This document shows positions 27,301 through 36,334 of a stretch of DNA of 64,000 nt, one piece after another (position 1 is the stretch's first letter; each line of letters begins with the position of its first letter). The translations under genes were made by a program, and so were the position numbers. The notes below the pieces were generated by a model. It ran no database searches and was not told where the DNA came from. It saw nothing but the letters and a program-made list of their open reading frames with translations. Origin of the DNA: CAVYUC01 sp963783085 (GTDB lineage Bacteria > Bacteroidota > Bacteroidia > Bacteroidales > Prolixibacteraceae); assembly GCA_963783085.1 (NCBI GenBank), contig CAWAMJ010000005.1, positions 248,001-312,000 of the forward strand, in the 5' to 3' direction.

Positions 27301-27713
27301 ATAAATTACCAAAGTGGCATTTGAACAATGTATGGTCCGAAGAAAATCCCAACGCATTTTTACCAAGGTACAGAGGTTATATTGCACAGGGAGCAGGGAG
27401 GGAACTTTCCGTTGTGCAGTCGAGGTATATCATGAATGTTGCCTATATCCGGCTCAAAAATGTTCAACTGGGATACAATTTACCCCAGGATCTTATGCAG
27501 CATGTTTCATTTCTCACAAACGTCAAGCTGTACGTTTCCGGCGAAAATCTGTGGTCATGGTCGCCTTTATACAAAACAACCACCGACTTCGACGTGGAAA
27601 ATATAGGAGGATCAGATCCTGAATTAACGTCGGGAAGCGGGCGCAGAAGTGGAAACGTCCTCAATTATCCCATGCTAAAAACGATATCGTTTGGCATTTC
27701 AGCAACATTTTAA
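24336..27713 (+). CDS. susC: SusC/RagA-family TonB-dependent outer-membrane transporter
   Basis: A 1125-residue protein, usual for the family. After the export signal a carboxypeptidase-regulatory-like domain runs from about residue 77 (ISGTVTDGAGQPLPGVSVVV), then the TonB-box-like DEVVVVGYGTQ, a plug with FNVRGASSIGQGGSALVLID, and a 22-strand barrel ending with ISFGISATF. It imports oligosaccharides across the outer membrane, powered by TonB, with the SusD partner encoded 2 bp downstream. The plug motif SVLKDAASAAIYGARG is classical. Substrate is unknown; adjacent GH172, sulfatase and glycosidases hint at a decorated glycan. Confidence 0.95.
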   Translation: MKKLRDWSGNLRAPGIKKLIRTVKLTCFILLISATGIWANKNDLQTNGFPRNVDRAAVKEVPGNFNHSASSVFQQRTISGTVTDGAGQPLPGVSVVVQGTTQGTVTDANGKYTVENIPEDATLIFSFVGMRSQEIAVDGKTSINVEMEEETLGLDEVVVVGYGTQRKVNLTGAVEQVNSDVLENRPINNVTQALQGVVPNLNINLADGKPIRSAEFNVRGASSIGQGGSALVLIDGVEGDPSLLNPNDIESISVLKDAASAAIYGARGTFGVILITTKDPKAGRISVNYTMNYGIKSPTAVPDFVTDGYTFAKNFSEAYNAWNDYSRIPSSINKTQSFSLAYLEELKRHSENPDLPDYEIDNNGNYVYYSSTDWYGLLYKDNLTSIDQNLSISGSNQKISYYLSGRYNDQEGLFRFNSDDYSIYNFRAKGEIKITDWFTVDNNTEYSQQKYHQPLNVGEGGGIWRNIADEGHPTSPMFNPDGTLTHSASYTVGDMWYGKNGEDTERTLVKNTTGLTATLLDNKLRIRGDFTFSTNNQSQFRRRVQVPFSRQEGVVNYVGTTTNDIRRISAETNYLAANIYGEYENTFNENHYLKVMTGFNYEERIYESFTGSRNGILFEDAENIALTIGENISTDGSYNKWRVAGQFYRVNYSFKDKYLVELDGRLDASSKFPSDQQTAFFPSISVGYRLSNESFWNVDEKVISNLKIRASYGSLGNGNVSPYSYIELFNISQLGRVINGTRPAVTSQPNVIPEGLTWETATTKNLGIDLGFASNKLNITGDIYQRLTTDMYTTGLPVPAVFGASVPRGNYADMKTNGWELSINWSDRFGVANKPFRYDVRFILADNKSEITKFNNPEKLLSNYYVGMELGEIWGFVTEGLFQSEAEIESHADQSYIRISSNNILLPGDIKFADLDGDGKIDRGLDRISDPGDQTIVGNSSPRYTYGFNASADWNNFFFSAFFQGVGKQDWFPDREASFFWGQYNRPYNKLPKWHLNNVWSEENPNAFLPRYRGYIAQGAGRELSVVQSRYIMNVAYIRLKNVQLGYNLPQDLMQHVSFLTNVKLYVSGENLWSWSPLYKTTTDFDVENIGGSDPELTSGSGRRSGNVLNYPMLKTISFGISATF

Positions 27714-27715
27714 TA

Positions 27716-29509
27716 ATGAATAATAAATATAAAATCATGAAATACTTCATAATATACTTCGCGCTCTTTGCACTGATTTTTACATCGTGCGAAATGCAGG
27801 AACTTCCAAAAGCTGAAGTATCCAAAGAATCTGTTTTTAATACAGAAGCGGGTCTCCAGCTGTATACCAATTCGTTTTATAATGTATTGCCTTCAGCACA
27901 GGATATTTACCTGGGCGATGATATGTCTGATTACATTGCCCGTAATTCAATCGATCAGTTTTTGACAAACAGTTACGGGCCAAATCAAAGTTCAGGGTGG
28001 ACCTGGTCTGATCTCCGGAACATCAACTTTTTTCTTGCAAACAATAATTCAGAAGAGGTTGACCCTTCTGTCCGAAGCCATTATAACGGATTGGCAAGGT
28101 TTTTCAGGGCATTTTTTTATTTCGAAAAGGTGAAACGTTTTGGCGAAGTGCCCTGGATTGGCAAAGTACCTGAAATTGATGATGAAGAGCTACTTTATTC
28201 AGGCAGGGATCCAAGGACTGTGGTAATGGATTCAATTTTAGCAGACATAAATTATGCTTGTCAAAATATAACCTCAGGAAATGATCCTACCAGCAGCACG
28301 GTAACCAAATGGGTTGCTTATGCTTTTAAATCCAGGGTGTGTTTATTTGAAGGAACTTTCCGGAAATACCATACCGACCTCGGTTTGCAATCAACTTCCG
28401 AATTCTGGCTTCAGGAAGCTGCTACTGCTGCAAAACAGGTAATCGATAATTCAGGCTATGCATTAAATTATGCCGGCGGTCCGGAAATGGCTTACCGCAA
28501 TTTATTCATTAGCAGCAATCCTGTAAATACTGAAGTAATGCTTGCCGTTGTTATGGATCAGGAGTTGGGCATCTTACATGCCGCAAACTGGAAATATACC
28601 AGCCCTACCTATGGTGTAAAATCAAGTTTAACAAGGCAATTCGTGAATACATACCTTGAACTGGACGGAACAGCATTTACTTCCACTCCGGGATATCAAA
28701 CCATGATTTTTCCCGAGGAAGTTAAAAACAGGGATTTGCGGCTGCAACAAACCATTCGCCTTGGCGACTATACAAGAATAAGCGGTGGACAGGTTATTCC
28801 TGCCCCTCCAAACTTTGGGTACGTTCTTACAGGTTATCAGCCGATTAAGTGGGTGCTGGATGATACGTATTATGATTTAAGGGATTACAACAACAATTCG
28901 GTCTCTATAATCCGGTATGCAGAGGTGTTGCTGAATTACGCGGAAGCAAAAGCAGAACTGGGTACATTAACGGACGCGGACTGGGCTATGACCATTGGCG
29001 CATTGAGAGACCGCGCAGGTATTACAAGCGGCCTTGAGCAATTACCAACACAGGTGGATGAATATTTGCAGTCTACTTACTTCCCCGATATAAACGATCC
29101 TGTTTTGCTGGAAGTTAGAAGGGAACGAGGGATTGAACTGGTCATGGAAGGGCTCCGGTTCGACGATTTAAAGCGATGGAAACGAGGTGAGTTAATGGAA
29201 ATGAACTGGAGGGGCTTTTATGTTCCGTCGGTAGATGAACCGATGGATTTAAATGAAGATGGCGTTGACGATGTTACCTTTGTTATGGAAGTGCCAAGCC
29301 CGCTGCCAAATGTACCTTATGAGTTTGTTGCTGTGGGGCCAACCATAAACGGAGAACCAAATCCGCAGCGCCTGACGAATGGGACAAGCGGAGAATTAAC
29401 CTGGCTTGATAACATTCCCAGAATTTGGGATGAAAAAAGGTATTTTTATCCCATTCCTGAGGAAGATGTTATCATGAATCCAAATCTGGAGCAAAATCCA
29501 GGCTGGTAA
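27716..29509 (+). CDS. susD: SusD/RagB-family glycan-binding lipoprotein
   Basis: A 597-residue partner of the preceding SusC. The signal region KYFIIYFALFALIFTSC has a lipobox Cys; the start may be 27716 or the ATG at 27737. The N-terminal helical part (VFNTEAGLQLYTNSFYN), the TPR-like core with ARFFRAFFYFEKVKRFGEVP, and the C-terminal IRYAEVLLNYAEAKAELGTL and DPVLLEVRRERGIELVMEG segments are diagnostic. It would cap SusC on the cell surface and capture glycan. The 2-bp gap to susC indicates one operon. Confidence 0.95.
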   Translation: MNNKYKIMKYFIIYFALFALIFTSCEMQELPKAEVSKESVFNTEAGLQLYTNSFYNVLPSAQDIYLGDDMSDYIARNSIDQFLTNSYGPNQSSGWTWSDLRNINFFLANNNSEEVDPSVRSHYNGLARFFRAFFYFEKVKRFGEVPWIGKVPEIDDEELLYSGRDPRTVVMDSILADINYACQNITSGNDPTSSTVTKWVAYAFKSRVCLFEGTFRKYHTDLGLQSTSEFWLQEAATAAKQVIDNSGYALNYAGGPEMAYRNLFISSNPVNTEVMLAVVMDQELGILHAANWKYTSPTYGVKSSLTRQFVNTYLELDGTAFTSTPGYQTMIFPEEVKNRDLRLQQTIRLGDYTRISGGQVIPAPPNFGYVLTGYQPIKWVLDDTYYDLRDYNNNSVSIIRYAEVLLNYAEAKAELGTLTDADWAMTIGALRDRAGITSGLEQLPTQVDEYLQSTYFPDINDPVLLEVRRERGIELVMEGLRFDDLKRWKRGELMEMNWRGFYVPSVDEPMDLNEDGVDDVTFVMEVPSPLPNVPYEFVAVGPTINGEPNPQRLTNGTSGELTWLDNIPRIWDEKRYFYPIPEEDVIMNPNLEQNPGW

Positions 29510-29541
29510 TAATACCTCCGGAAAACTAAAGTGAGGGAAAT

Positions 29542-29587
29542 ATACAACCGGGGCGGATCGAAATTCCTGTATTTGTCCCGGTTGTAT
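29542..29587 (+). terminator. Stem-loop after susD
   Basis: ATACAACCGGG pairs perfectly with CCCGGTTGTAT around a 24-base loop. It lies 33 bp after the susD stop and 43 bp before the next gene. No long T run follows, so it may reduce rather than abolish read-through. Confidence 0.6.
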
Positions 29588-29629
29588 TCATAAAAATGAA
29601 GTTAAAATACTATTGTAAAACGTTGAAAA

Positions 29630-30514
29630 ATGAAATTTAAAATACTCAGCTGCTGTGCCTTTTTCTTTTTTCTTTTTTTGGGCTGCCGTAACAATAACGG
29701 GGAATTAAATGTGATGACCTTTAATGTGCGTTATGATAATCCGGGCGATGGATCAAACCGGTGGGAAAACCGTCTGCCGGTGATTAAATCCTATTTCGCG
29801 GAAGAAACTCCTGATGTAATTGGAATGCAGGAAGTTTTGCATAACCAGGTGATTGACCTTTTAAACATTTTGTCCGGTTACGGTTATGTTGGCGCCGGCA
29901 GAAACGATGGAAAGCAGGGAGGTGAGTATACTCCTGTTTTTTACCGGAAAGAGAAGTTGAAACTACTCGAAAATTCCCAGTTCTGGTTATCCGAAACTCC
30001 TGAAATTCCCGGAAGTGTTGGTTGGGATGCAGCAATAACACGAATTGTGACATGGGCAAAGTTTGAACACATACCTTCAGGAAAAGAATTCTACTTTTTT
30101 AATACACATTTTGATCACCGGGGGATTCAGGCCAGGGAAATGAGCCCAAAATTGATGGCTGAAAAAATAAATGAAATTGCCGGAAATGAGCCGGTTATCG
30201 TTACCGGCGATTTCAATATCAGAAAAAACCATCCGGCCCTTGGCAGCGGATTGTACGATAATCTGACAGAGACATTCAAAACAAACAACTCACTGACAAG
30301 CACATTGTTTTTATCTGAAACTCCCGTTACCACTGGTGGGGCAACCAGTACTGGGTTTAGAGAAAACTGGACGGTCGGGGAAACAGGTGATGCAATTGAT
30401 CACATTTTTGTTAACGGGCATTTTAAAGTCAAATCTTATCGTGTTGACCGATTCATGAAAGACAATATTTTTATTTCAGATCACTGGCCTGTTGTGTCGG
30501 TTATGAGTTTTTAA
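29630..30514 (+). CDS. Endonuclease/exonuclease/phosphatase-family lipoprotein
   Basis: A 294-residue EEP-superfamily protein with an SPII-like signal (FFFLFLGC). Catalytic motifs are in order: VMTFNVRYDNPGDG, PDVIGMQEV with the metal-binding Glu, FFNTHFDHRG, VTGDFNIRKNHPAL, and the terminal ISDHWPV with the catalytic His. The family contains nucleases and phosphodiesterases; exported versions beside SusCD are common and may act on phosphodiester or phosphate groups in glycans or phospholipids. The gene follows susD in the same direction after a hairpin. Confidence 0.85.
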   Translation: MKFKILSCCAFFFFLFLGCRNNNGELNVMTFNVRYDNPGDGSNRWENRLPVIKSYFAEETPDVIGMQEVLHNQVIDLLNILSGYGYVGAGRNDGKQGGEYTPVFYRKEKLKLLENSQFWLSETPEIPGSVGWDAAITRIVTWAKFEHIPSGKEFYFFNTHFDHRGIQAREMSPKLMAEKINEIAGNEPVIVTGDFNIRKNHPALGSGLYDNLTETFKTNNSLTSTLFLSETPVTTGGATSTGFRENWTVGETGDAIDHIFVNGHFKVKSYRVDRFMKDNIFISDHWPVVSVMSF

Positions 30515-30585
30515 TAAATTACACATTTCCTATTCTTCAAAAAACAACGGTGCCGGAACGCAAAGGCTTTTGAGCGAAAATTCAT

Positions 30586-31281
30586 ATGAAGACTTTTGCA
30601 GATGCAATTATCGAATTCAACCAGTCACTTGGTTTCAAAGGAAAACTACCTGAAGGAATCCGTATAATGAACCCATTTCAGGAAAATGATGAGACATTGC
30701 CCGTTTCATCAGCTTTTTATAGAAAATATTATAATGATAAAAAGCCGCGGCACTTGATTCTGGGGATAAATCCGGGCAGGTTTGGAGCAGGTATAACGGG
30801 TATTCCGTTTACAGATACCAAACATCTTAAAAATGAATGCGGACTAAACTATTCGGGAAAGGAAACCCATGAACCTTCATCGGTATTTGTTTATGAAGTA
30901 ATTGCAGCTTATGGGGGACCGGCTGCATTTTACCAGGATTTTTACATCAATTCCATAAGTCCGCTTGGTTTTGCAATCTGCGATTCAAAAGGGAAAGAAA
31001 AGAATTACAATTACTACGACAGCAAAGAATTAACAAATGCTGTTTATGATTTTTGTGTGGGAAATATTAAACAGCAAATCGACTTCGGAATAAAAACTGA
31101 CATTGGCTTTTGTTTGGGAACCGGAAAGAATGAAAAATTTTTGCGGTTATTAAACGAAAAATACGGGTTCTTTAAACAGATATTCGCGTTGGAGCATCCC
31201 CGGTTTATCATGCAATACAAAGCAAAGTCAAAACAATACTACATCGACAAGTATATTCATGCATTTCATCAAATAAAATGA
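30586..31281 (+). CDS. SMUG2-like uracil-DNA glycosylase family protein (DUF4918)
   Basis: A 231-residue cytosolic protein. LILGINPGRFGAGITGIPF matches the catalytic loop of the SMUG-type uracil-DNA glycosylase fold, and the C-terminal LEHPRFIMQY fits the HPS/HPR DNA-intercalation loop. Members assigned as SMUG2/DUF4918 in Bacteroidota remove deaminated bases in base-excision repair. It follows the EEP gene by 71 bp but is functionally unrelated, so co-transcription is uncertain. Confidence 0.75.
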   Translation: MKTFADAIIEFNQSLGFKGKLPEGIRIMNPFQENDETLPVSSAFYRKYYNDKKPRHLILGINPGRFGAGITGIPFTDTKHLKNECGLNYSGKETHEPSSVFVYEVIAAYGGPAAFYQDFYINSISPLGFAICDSKGKEKNYNYYDSKELTNAVYDFCVGNIKQQIDFGIKTDIGFCLGTGKNEKFLRLLNEKYGFFKQIFALEHPRFIMQYKAKSKQYYIDKYIHAFHQIK

Positions 31282-31743
31282 GCAACAATACATCATCCAT
31301 AGTATCCAAAGTATGGTCAACTCTGTAATCCCCTGCGCTTCCGCCTAAAGGCACAACCGTAAATGCTGCAATAAGCAAAAGGGCAGAGCAGGTGATGCGG
31401 CTATTTGTTTGACGGTGAAGAATTCAAGCCTAAAAAACGACTGAGGTTTTGTGATATTGATATAGTTTCTTTACGATGAGCAATACCTGCATAAAAAGGA
31501 ATAACCGGTAACGGAATCAGTACTTATATGCGAACATTGAGGACGCTGCAACAGAACGATAGGAGAGGAGTTTGCTGACTGAAATTTGTACCCTTTTGAA
31601 AATACTATTAATCCGGGTTGATATCAAATTAGTGAACTGGAAACGATGCCAAATAAACGGACGAATAGCCTGGAAGAAATAAACAGGATAATTCGATATG
31701 AAACAAAAGAACATTTTCAGTTTTTTTTCATAAATTGTTTATT
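31282..31743. other. Intergenic region before the T6SS block, possible gene debris
   Basis: About 460 bp with no intact gene. A plus-frame stretch at about 31579-31730 reads ISELETMPNKRTNSLEEIN then RIIRYETKEHFQF with an upstream stop, and a minus-frame stretch at about 31300-31400 resembles a hydrophobic signal-like segment. Both look like remnants or chance. Confidence 0.35.
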
Positions 31744-32697
31744 ATGAATCTGCAGGATAAATCGCAAAAAATAAACGAGTTGCTATACGATCTTACAGCC
31801 GAGTACGTGACAGCTTGTTTATTAGATGAAAGGAAATCGAACGAAGATATTATTGCAGTATACGAAAGCAGTTTTAAACGAAAATGGTCAACTGATATTG
31901 ACTGCGCACAAATTGAAAGTTTTGAAAACGGAAAAGAAGCATTGGGTATTCATCTAAACCGCGATGGAATATATGACTCACTTCCCGAGGCATTATTTCA
32001 CGACTTTTCTGATAATCCTAATGCAGCAGGTAAAGATATGTCCATGGAGTCCATGCACCTAAGATCAGAGGAAAAGCATGTACGAGCATTTTTCCGGCCT
32101 TTTGAGAATGAGATTTTTTTTCAAAGAACCCAGATTGCTTTCACAGAGAACGAAAAATTCAAAATACTCAACTCCACTCTGTTGAATGAACTGATTCCCG
32201 GATTTTGGAAAATTGATAGACGGATTCCTTCGAAATATGTTTTGAGATTGATACAGTTTCTTCCCTTTGTTCATCGGATTGCAGGAAATTATGAATTAAC
32301 GGCACGATGCCTTAAAAATATTTTAGACGAGAAAGTAAATATTAATGTGGTAACCAATGAAAACATAAAACAAGGCTCATCGGAAAAATCTGATGAAATT
32401 GAGACAGGACGCCTTGGAAAGTGCAGATTGGGTACAAATTTTATTCCCGGTAGCAATGTTTCAGGTTATTTCGGCAAGGTAGTTTTTCAAATTGGTCCCC
32501 TGGAAAATACCCATCTGGAAAATTTCTTTGAAAATGGACCAACATTTCATTTACTCCAGTGTTTTTACGGTTATTTTATACCCATTGAACTCGATTGGGA
32601 AACAAAATTGGTTATACATAACCCGAAAAGAGGATTTTGTTTGAGCAGCGAAGACAAGCAGACACATGTATTTTTAGGATACAGTACAAAGTTGTAA
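31744..32697 (+). CDS. tssG: T6SS baseplate subunit TssG (Bacteroidota type)
   Basis: About 317 residues from ATG 31744 (a TTG at 31735 is in frame). The N-terminal helix ELLYDLTAEYVTACLL, the central FWKIDRRIPSKYVLRLIQFL and the C-terminal RLGTNFIPGSNVSGYFGKV, GPTFHLLQCFYGYFIPIELD and VFLGYSTKL are the pattern of Bacteroidota TssG. It forms the baseplate wedge with TssE, TssF and TssK, all of which follow immediately. It opens the plus-strand T6SSiii operon, 42 bp before tssK. Confidence 0.8.
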   Translation: MNLQDKSQKINELLYDLTAEYVTACLLDERKSNEDIIAVYESSFKRKWSTDIDCAQIESFENGKEALGIHLNRDGIYDSLPEALFHDFSDNPNAAGKDMSMESMHLRSEEKHVRAFFRPFENEIFFQRTQIAFTENEKFKILNSTLLNELIPGFWKIDRRIPSKYVLRLIQFLPFVHRIAGNYELTARCLKNILDEKVNINVVTNENIKQGSSEKSDEIETGRLGKCRLGTNFIPGSNVSGYFGKVVFQIGPLENTHLENFFENGPTFHLLQCFYGYFIPIELDWETKLVIHNPKRGFCLSSEDKQTHVFLGYSTKL

Positions 32698-32738
32698 TAT
32701 AAAGGTTTTCTTTCTGTTAAATTTCAACCTGTTAATGT

Positions 32739-33875
32739 ATGGCACCACTAAAATTAATGCACCTCAACGTGAACTGGGAAAACGGAATGAATATTGGGAA
32801 AGAACATTTCCTTCAGCAGGAAAATGCTTTTACCAATCGGCTAAATGATAATTTTGCTGTTTTTATACACGATAGGAATTATGGTTTACTACACTGCGAG
32901 AATAGTCTGGAAACTTCAGAGAAAACGGTCATAAAAATTGACAACCAACATTTTTTAAGAGTAAAAGTATTCATCTGCAGAGCAGTTACCCAGGGAGGAG
33001 CCCGAATCGAAATTCTGGAAGAACATCAAATGGCTGAATTTGAAACTGATATTTCCCAGGAGCTTGAGCAGAAAATGGAGAGTACCTCGGATTATTACAT
33101 CCTTTTATCGGTAGATCCATTTATTCGTCAGGTTTACGGCGAGTTAAATGCAGATGAAGAACCACCTCGTTATCCCTTTACCATTCCCCGCTATAAAATA
33201 AATGTTATTGAAGAAAGTCAACTGGCCGGAGAATCGGTTGTTCCTTACTCATTTTTTATAGGAAAGATGAACATTGAACGTGGAATACCTAAGATTTACA
33301 GCGATTACCTGCCCCCGTGCATGACTATTAAAAGCCACATCCGGTTAATTGAATTTAAGGAATTTACTGAGCAGTTTTTCGGACAACTGGAACTTGATCT
33401 GCTTAGTATAATCAGGAAAATCAGAGAAAAAAATCAGGATACAAATCTGGCACAATCAGTTCTGTCGCTCTCAGAAAACCTGCTCCGTTTTGTAGCTGAA
33501 AATCACTTGCGACTTCGTTGGGAAATTCCGAATAATCCACCTATTCAACTTTTTATATACATCGCAAGCATTGCGCGGGTAGCACGCAATACGATCGATT
33601 CAAACTCCGGATCTGTAAAAGAAGAACTTTTAAATTATTTTACCAGTTGGACAGAACTTAAGCAAGGTGATTTTGAAAAGTTACTGATTTATTGTATGAA
33701 CTTTGAATACAGGCATTTCGATATCCTTTTTAACATTGAACAGTTTACAGAATTTATCCAAATTTTTGCACTTTTATTTAATAAATTAGAATCATTAACG
33801 TATATCGGAAAGAAGAAAGAGACTCATATTTTTGTAAAAGAACAAAAAACGAAACGAAGTTTCCTGGCCGATTAA
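32739..33875 (+). CDS. tssK: T6SS baseplate subunit TssK
   Basis: A 378-residue protein whose N-terminus VNWENGMNIGKEHFLQQE matches the TssK opening (W-x-E-G-M...P-x-H-F-x-Q). DYYILLSVDPFIRQVYGEL and FTIPRYKINVIEESQ are in the shoulder domains; the helical part LDLLSIIRKIREKNQDTN follows. TssK connects the baseplate to the membrane complex. Like other T6SSiii members it is somewhat shorter than proteobacterial TssK (about 440). It is 17 bp before tssE. Confidence 0.85.
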   Translation: MAPLKLMHLNVNWENGMNIGKEHFLQQENAFTNRLNDNFAVFIHDRNYGLLHCENSLETSEKTVIKIDNQHFLRVKVFICRAVTQGGARIEILEEHQMAEFETDISQELEQKMESTSDYYILLSVDPFIRQVYGELNADEEPPRYPFTIPRYKINVIEESQLAGESVVPYSFFIGKMNIERGIPKIYSDYLPPCMTIKSHIRLIEFKEFTEQFFGQLELDLLSIIRKIREKNQDTNLAQSVLSLSENLLRFVAENHLRLRWEIPNNPPIQLFIYIASIARVARNTIDSNSGSVKEELLNYFTSWTELKQGDFEKLLIYCMNFEYRHFDILFNIEQFTEFIQIFALLFNKLESLTYIGKKKETHIFVKEQKTKRSFLAD

Positions 33876-33892
33876 CTAAAAAAGATAGCATT

Positions 33893-34321
33893 ATGATTGA
33901 TTATCTCGACATGCCGGCTGCAGTGGAGAAGATTATGGAACAGAAAGATATCCGCCGGATTGATCTGAAAAAATCGATTCACAATATGATTCACCTTATA
34001 ACTGTTACGTCTTATAATGAAGTGAAGCATGATCGGTTATTTGGCACCGGAATCTCTACATATGATTTCGAAAGCGTGTACAGTACGCATTCTCTGAAAG
34101 ATATCCTGCAAGCATCCATTTTAAGTTCCATTCGGGAAAATGAAAAAAGGTTGAAAAATCTGAATGTAGAGCTTAATATCGAGCAAGTTGAAATAAAAAC
34201 AAAAGTACAGAACAAACGTATAAAGACACAAATAAATATGATAGTCAGTGGTATTATAAATAAAACAAATGAACCATTGCAGCATCAGGAAACATTTTTT
34301 ATCGGGCCATTGTCTTATTAA
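33893..34321 (+). CDS. tssE: T6SS baseplate protein TssE, GPW/gp25 family
   Basis: A 142-residue protein with the gp25-like core: SIHNMIHLITVTSYNEVKHD, FGTGISTYDFESV, ILSSIRENEKRLKNLNVEL and a C-terminal beta segment. gp25-family proteins start sheath polymerisation on the baseplate. It sits between tssK and tssF with 17 and 27 bp gaps. Confidence 0.85.
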   Translation: MIDYLDMPAAVEKIMEQKDIRRIDLKKSIHNMIHLITVTSYNEVKHDRLFGTGISTYDFESVYSTHSLKDILQASILSSIRENEKRLKNLNVELNIEQVEIKTKVQNKRIKTQINMIVSGIINKTNEPLQHQETFFIGPLSY

Positions 34322-34348
34322 GATTTGCAAACCAAAAATAATCATACC

Positions 34349-36196
34349 ATGCCGGTTGATACGATTGATTCCATAAAACAAAGAATGATTTGGAATGCCT
34401 CAAAAATTTGGGGGTATCCTGATGTGCAGGACATCAACTCATTCGACCCGGTCTTGGGGCTAATAATTGGCGCTCTCGCAAAAGAAATACACAACATCTC
34501 TATTGAAATAAACAAAACCGATGATCGAATTATTGATAAATTACTTGAAGTTCTTTTCAACCGGAATATATTCTCCCATTTGCCTGCTCATGGAATTGCT
34601 TTTGCAAAACCTTTGCAATCCCGGGTAGAAATTAATGATTCCTGTCAGTTTTCATATACAAAATCAGAATACGAGAACGAAGAGAAGGTGAGAAAAACAA
34701 ATAAAAAAAACATTTTCTTTTCACCAATAAACAACTCTACCTTACTGGATGGTGACGTAAGGTATATGATTGCCGGTAAATATATATATAAAATCGATGG
34801 CCGGTTCAAAGAGATAATTGCCGAATCTTCCCATCAGTTTTCAGGTGGGAATACAAAACTTTTTCTGGGTGTACAATTAAATCAGCGAGTTGATTTACTG
34901 GATGGATTGTCACTCTTTTTTTCATTTAAAAATATTCAGAACGAAGATCGCTTTTACCAGGCACTTCATACAGCAAACTGGAAAATAAACGGGAAAACAG
35001 TAACTTTTAATCCAGGCTTACATAATTCGTTAAACCCTCCGTTAAATTCCCTGCGCTCAATTATCAGGCAGGATACCGATATTTCTTTTCATACATGTAC
35101 CTACGTTAACGACTTTTACAAAAAAAGATTCATGACACTATCTGACGCAAATTGCCGGGTGGTAAATTTTAGGCCGGAAAGTTACATTCCGGAAATTTTA
35201 GGAACCAGTTTTTTAGAACACGCAAACAATTTGAATGAAGCTAACCTCTGGATTGAAATTGATTTTGACCAAATTTTTTCTCTTGATGAAATTAACGACC
35301 TGGTCATTTCCATGAACAGTTTTCCGGTAATAAACAGACAGATTAACGAAATTATTCACACTGTTTCCAAAGGTTCGAATGTCATTCCCCTTTTTACAGA
35401 TGATTTCTTTTTTGATGTTAGAAGAGTCTCCGATAGCAGTGATTCATTATACCTGCCCCGAACTTCAATTGAAATCAACGAAAATAACAAAAACACATAT
35501 TTTATCAGGCAAGGTGGTATTACTCGGTTCGATTCGGGTAATGCAAGGGAGACGATTGAACATTTAATGGATTTAGTCCGGGATGAATCTGCAGCCTTTT
35601 CAGCAAAAGGTGCCGATTTAATCTCATATGAACTTAAGCAACTCGATCAAATTTTAACCCGGTTACAGCAACGCCTGTCTGGATCCGATTTCTCCCGTGA
35701 TTCGAATTCCTATTTAATTATTGAATCTGAATTCGATTACGATAAAATTGATGTACAATATTGGTCGGTGGCAGGTGAAATAGCAAATAATATTCGACCG
35801 GGAAGTAAATTTACAGTTTACAGAGGAAACGATATTGATGGTGTGCATCTGCTCACTCAAACAGCAGGGGGAAGATATAAGTTATCGAAAGAAGACAAAC
35901 TGAATGCAGTTAGAAAATTGCTTTTATCGAAAGGGCGAATCGTGACAATGGAAGACGTGAAAGCGCTATGTTATGAATTAATGGGAACTGTTTTGCAACG
36001 CGTGGAAATAAAAAAAGGTGTCAGCCTCGAGCATTCCCGGATTAAGGGAATGTGCCGGACCTTAGATATCTACCTGTATTTGAAAGATGGTAATAATTTA
36101 ACTTCAGACGAAATTTGGTATAACACTGAAAATTTAAAAGTACGATTACAACGTGAGTCGGTTAATTTATTGCCATACAGGATATTTATTCGTTAA
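34349..36196 (+). CDS. tssF: T6SS baseplate subunit TssF
   Basis: About 615 residues from ATG 34349 (a TTG at 34325 is in frame). The N-terminal MIWNASKIWGYPDVQDI and SFDPVLGLIIGALAKEIHNI, and the C-terminal KLNAVRKLLLSKGRIVTMED and LKVRLQRESVNLLPYRIFI, fit Bacteroidota TssF. It forms the baseplate wedge with TssG and TssE. It ends the plus-strand T6SS operon and converges on tssO with a 138-bp gap. Confidence 0.85.
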   Translation: MPVDTIDSIKQRMIWNASKIWGYPDVQDINSFDPVLGLIIGALAKEIHNISIEINKTDDRIIDKLLEVLFNRNIFSHLPAHGIAFAKPLQSRVEINDSCQFSYTKSEYENEEKVRKTNKKNIFFSPINNSTLLDGDVRYMIAGKYIYKIDGRFKEIIAESSHQFSGGNTKLFLGVQLNQRVDLLDGLSLFFSFKNIQNEDRFYQALHTANWKINGKTVTFNPGLHNSLNPPLNSLRSIIRQDTDISFHTCTYVNDFYKKRFMTLSDANCRVVNFRPESYIPEILGTSFLEHANNLNEANLWIEIDFDQIFSLDEINDLVISMNSFPVINRQINEIIHTVSKGSNVIPLFTDDFFFDVRRVSDSSDSLYLPRTSIEINENNKNTYFIRQGGITRFDSGNARETIEHLMDLVRDESAAFSAKGADLISYELKQLDQILTRLQQRLSGSDFSRDSNSYLIIESEFDYDKIDVQYWSVAGEIANNIRPGSKFTVYRGNDIDGVHLLTQTAGGRYKLSKEDKLNAVRKLLLSKGRIVTMEDVKALCYELMGTVLQRVEIKKGVSLEHSRIKGMCRTLDIYLYLKDGNNLTSDEIWYNTENLKVRLQRESVNLLPYRIFIR

Positions 36197-36334
36197 TGCC
36201 GCTTTTCAATGGCGGTTAAACATCGGGAGTTTCGAAATTCAGTAAAGTGAGCTGAGAATCACTTTCGGGAGATTGAGATGAATCCACTAAAAGGAAAAAT
36301 GAAACAGCCAAAGAATTTCTTTATCATCATGTTA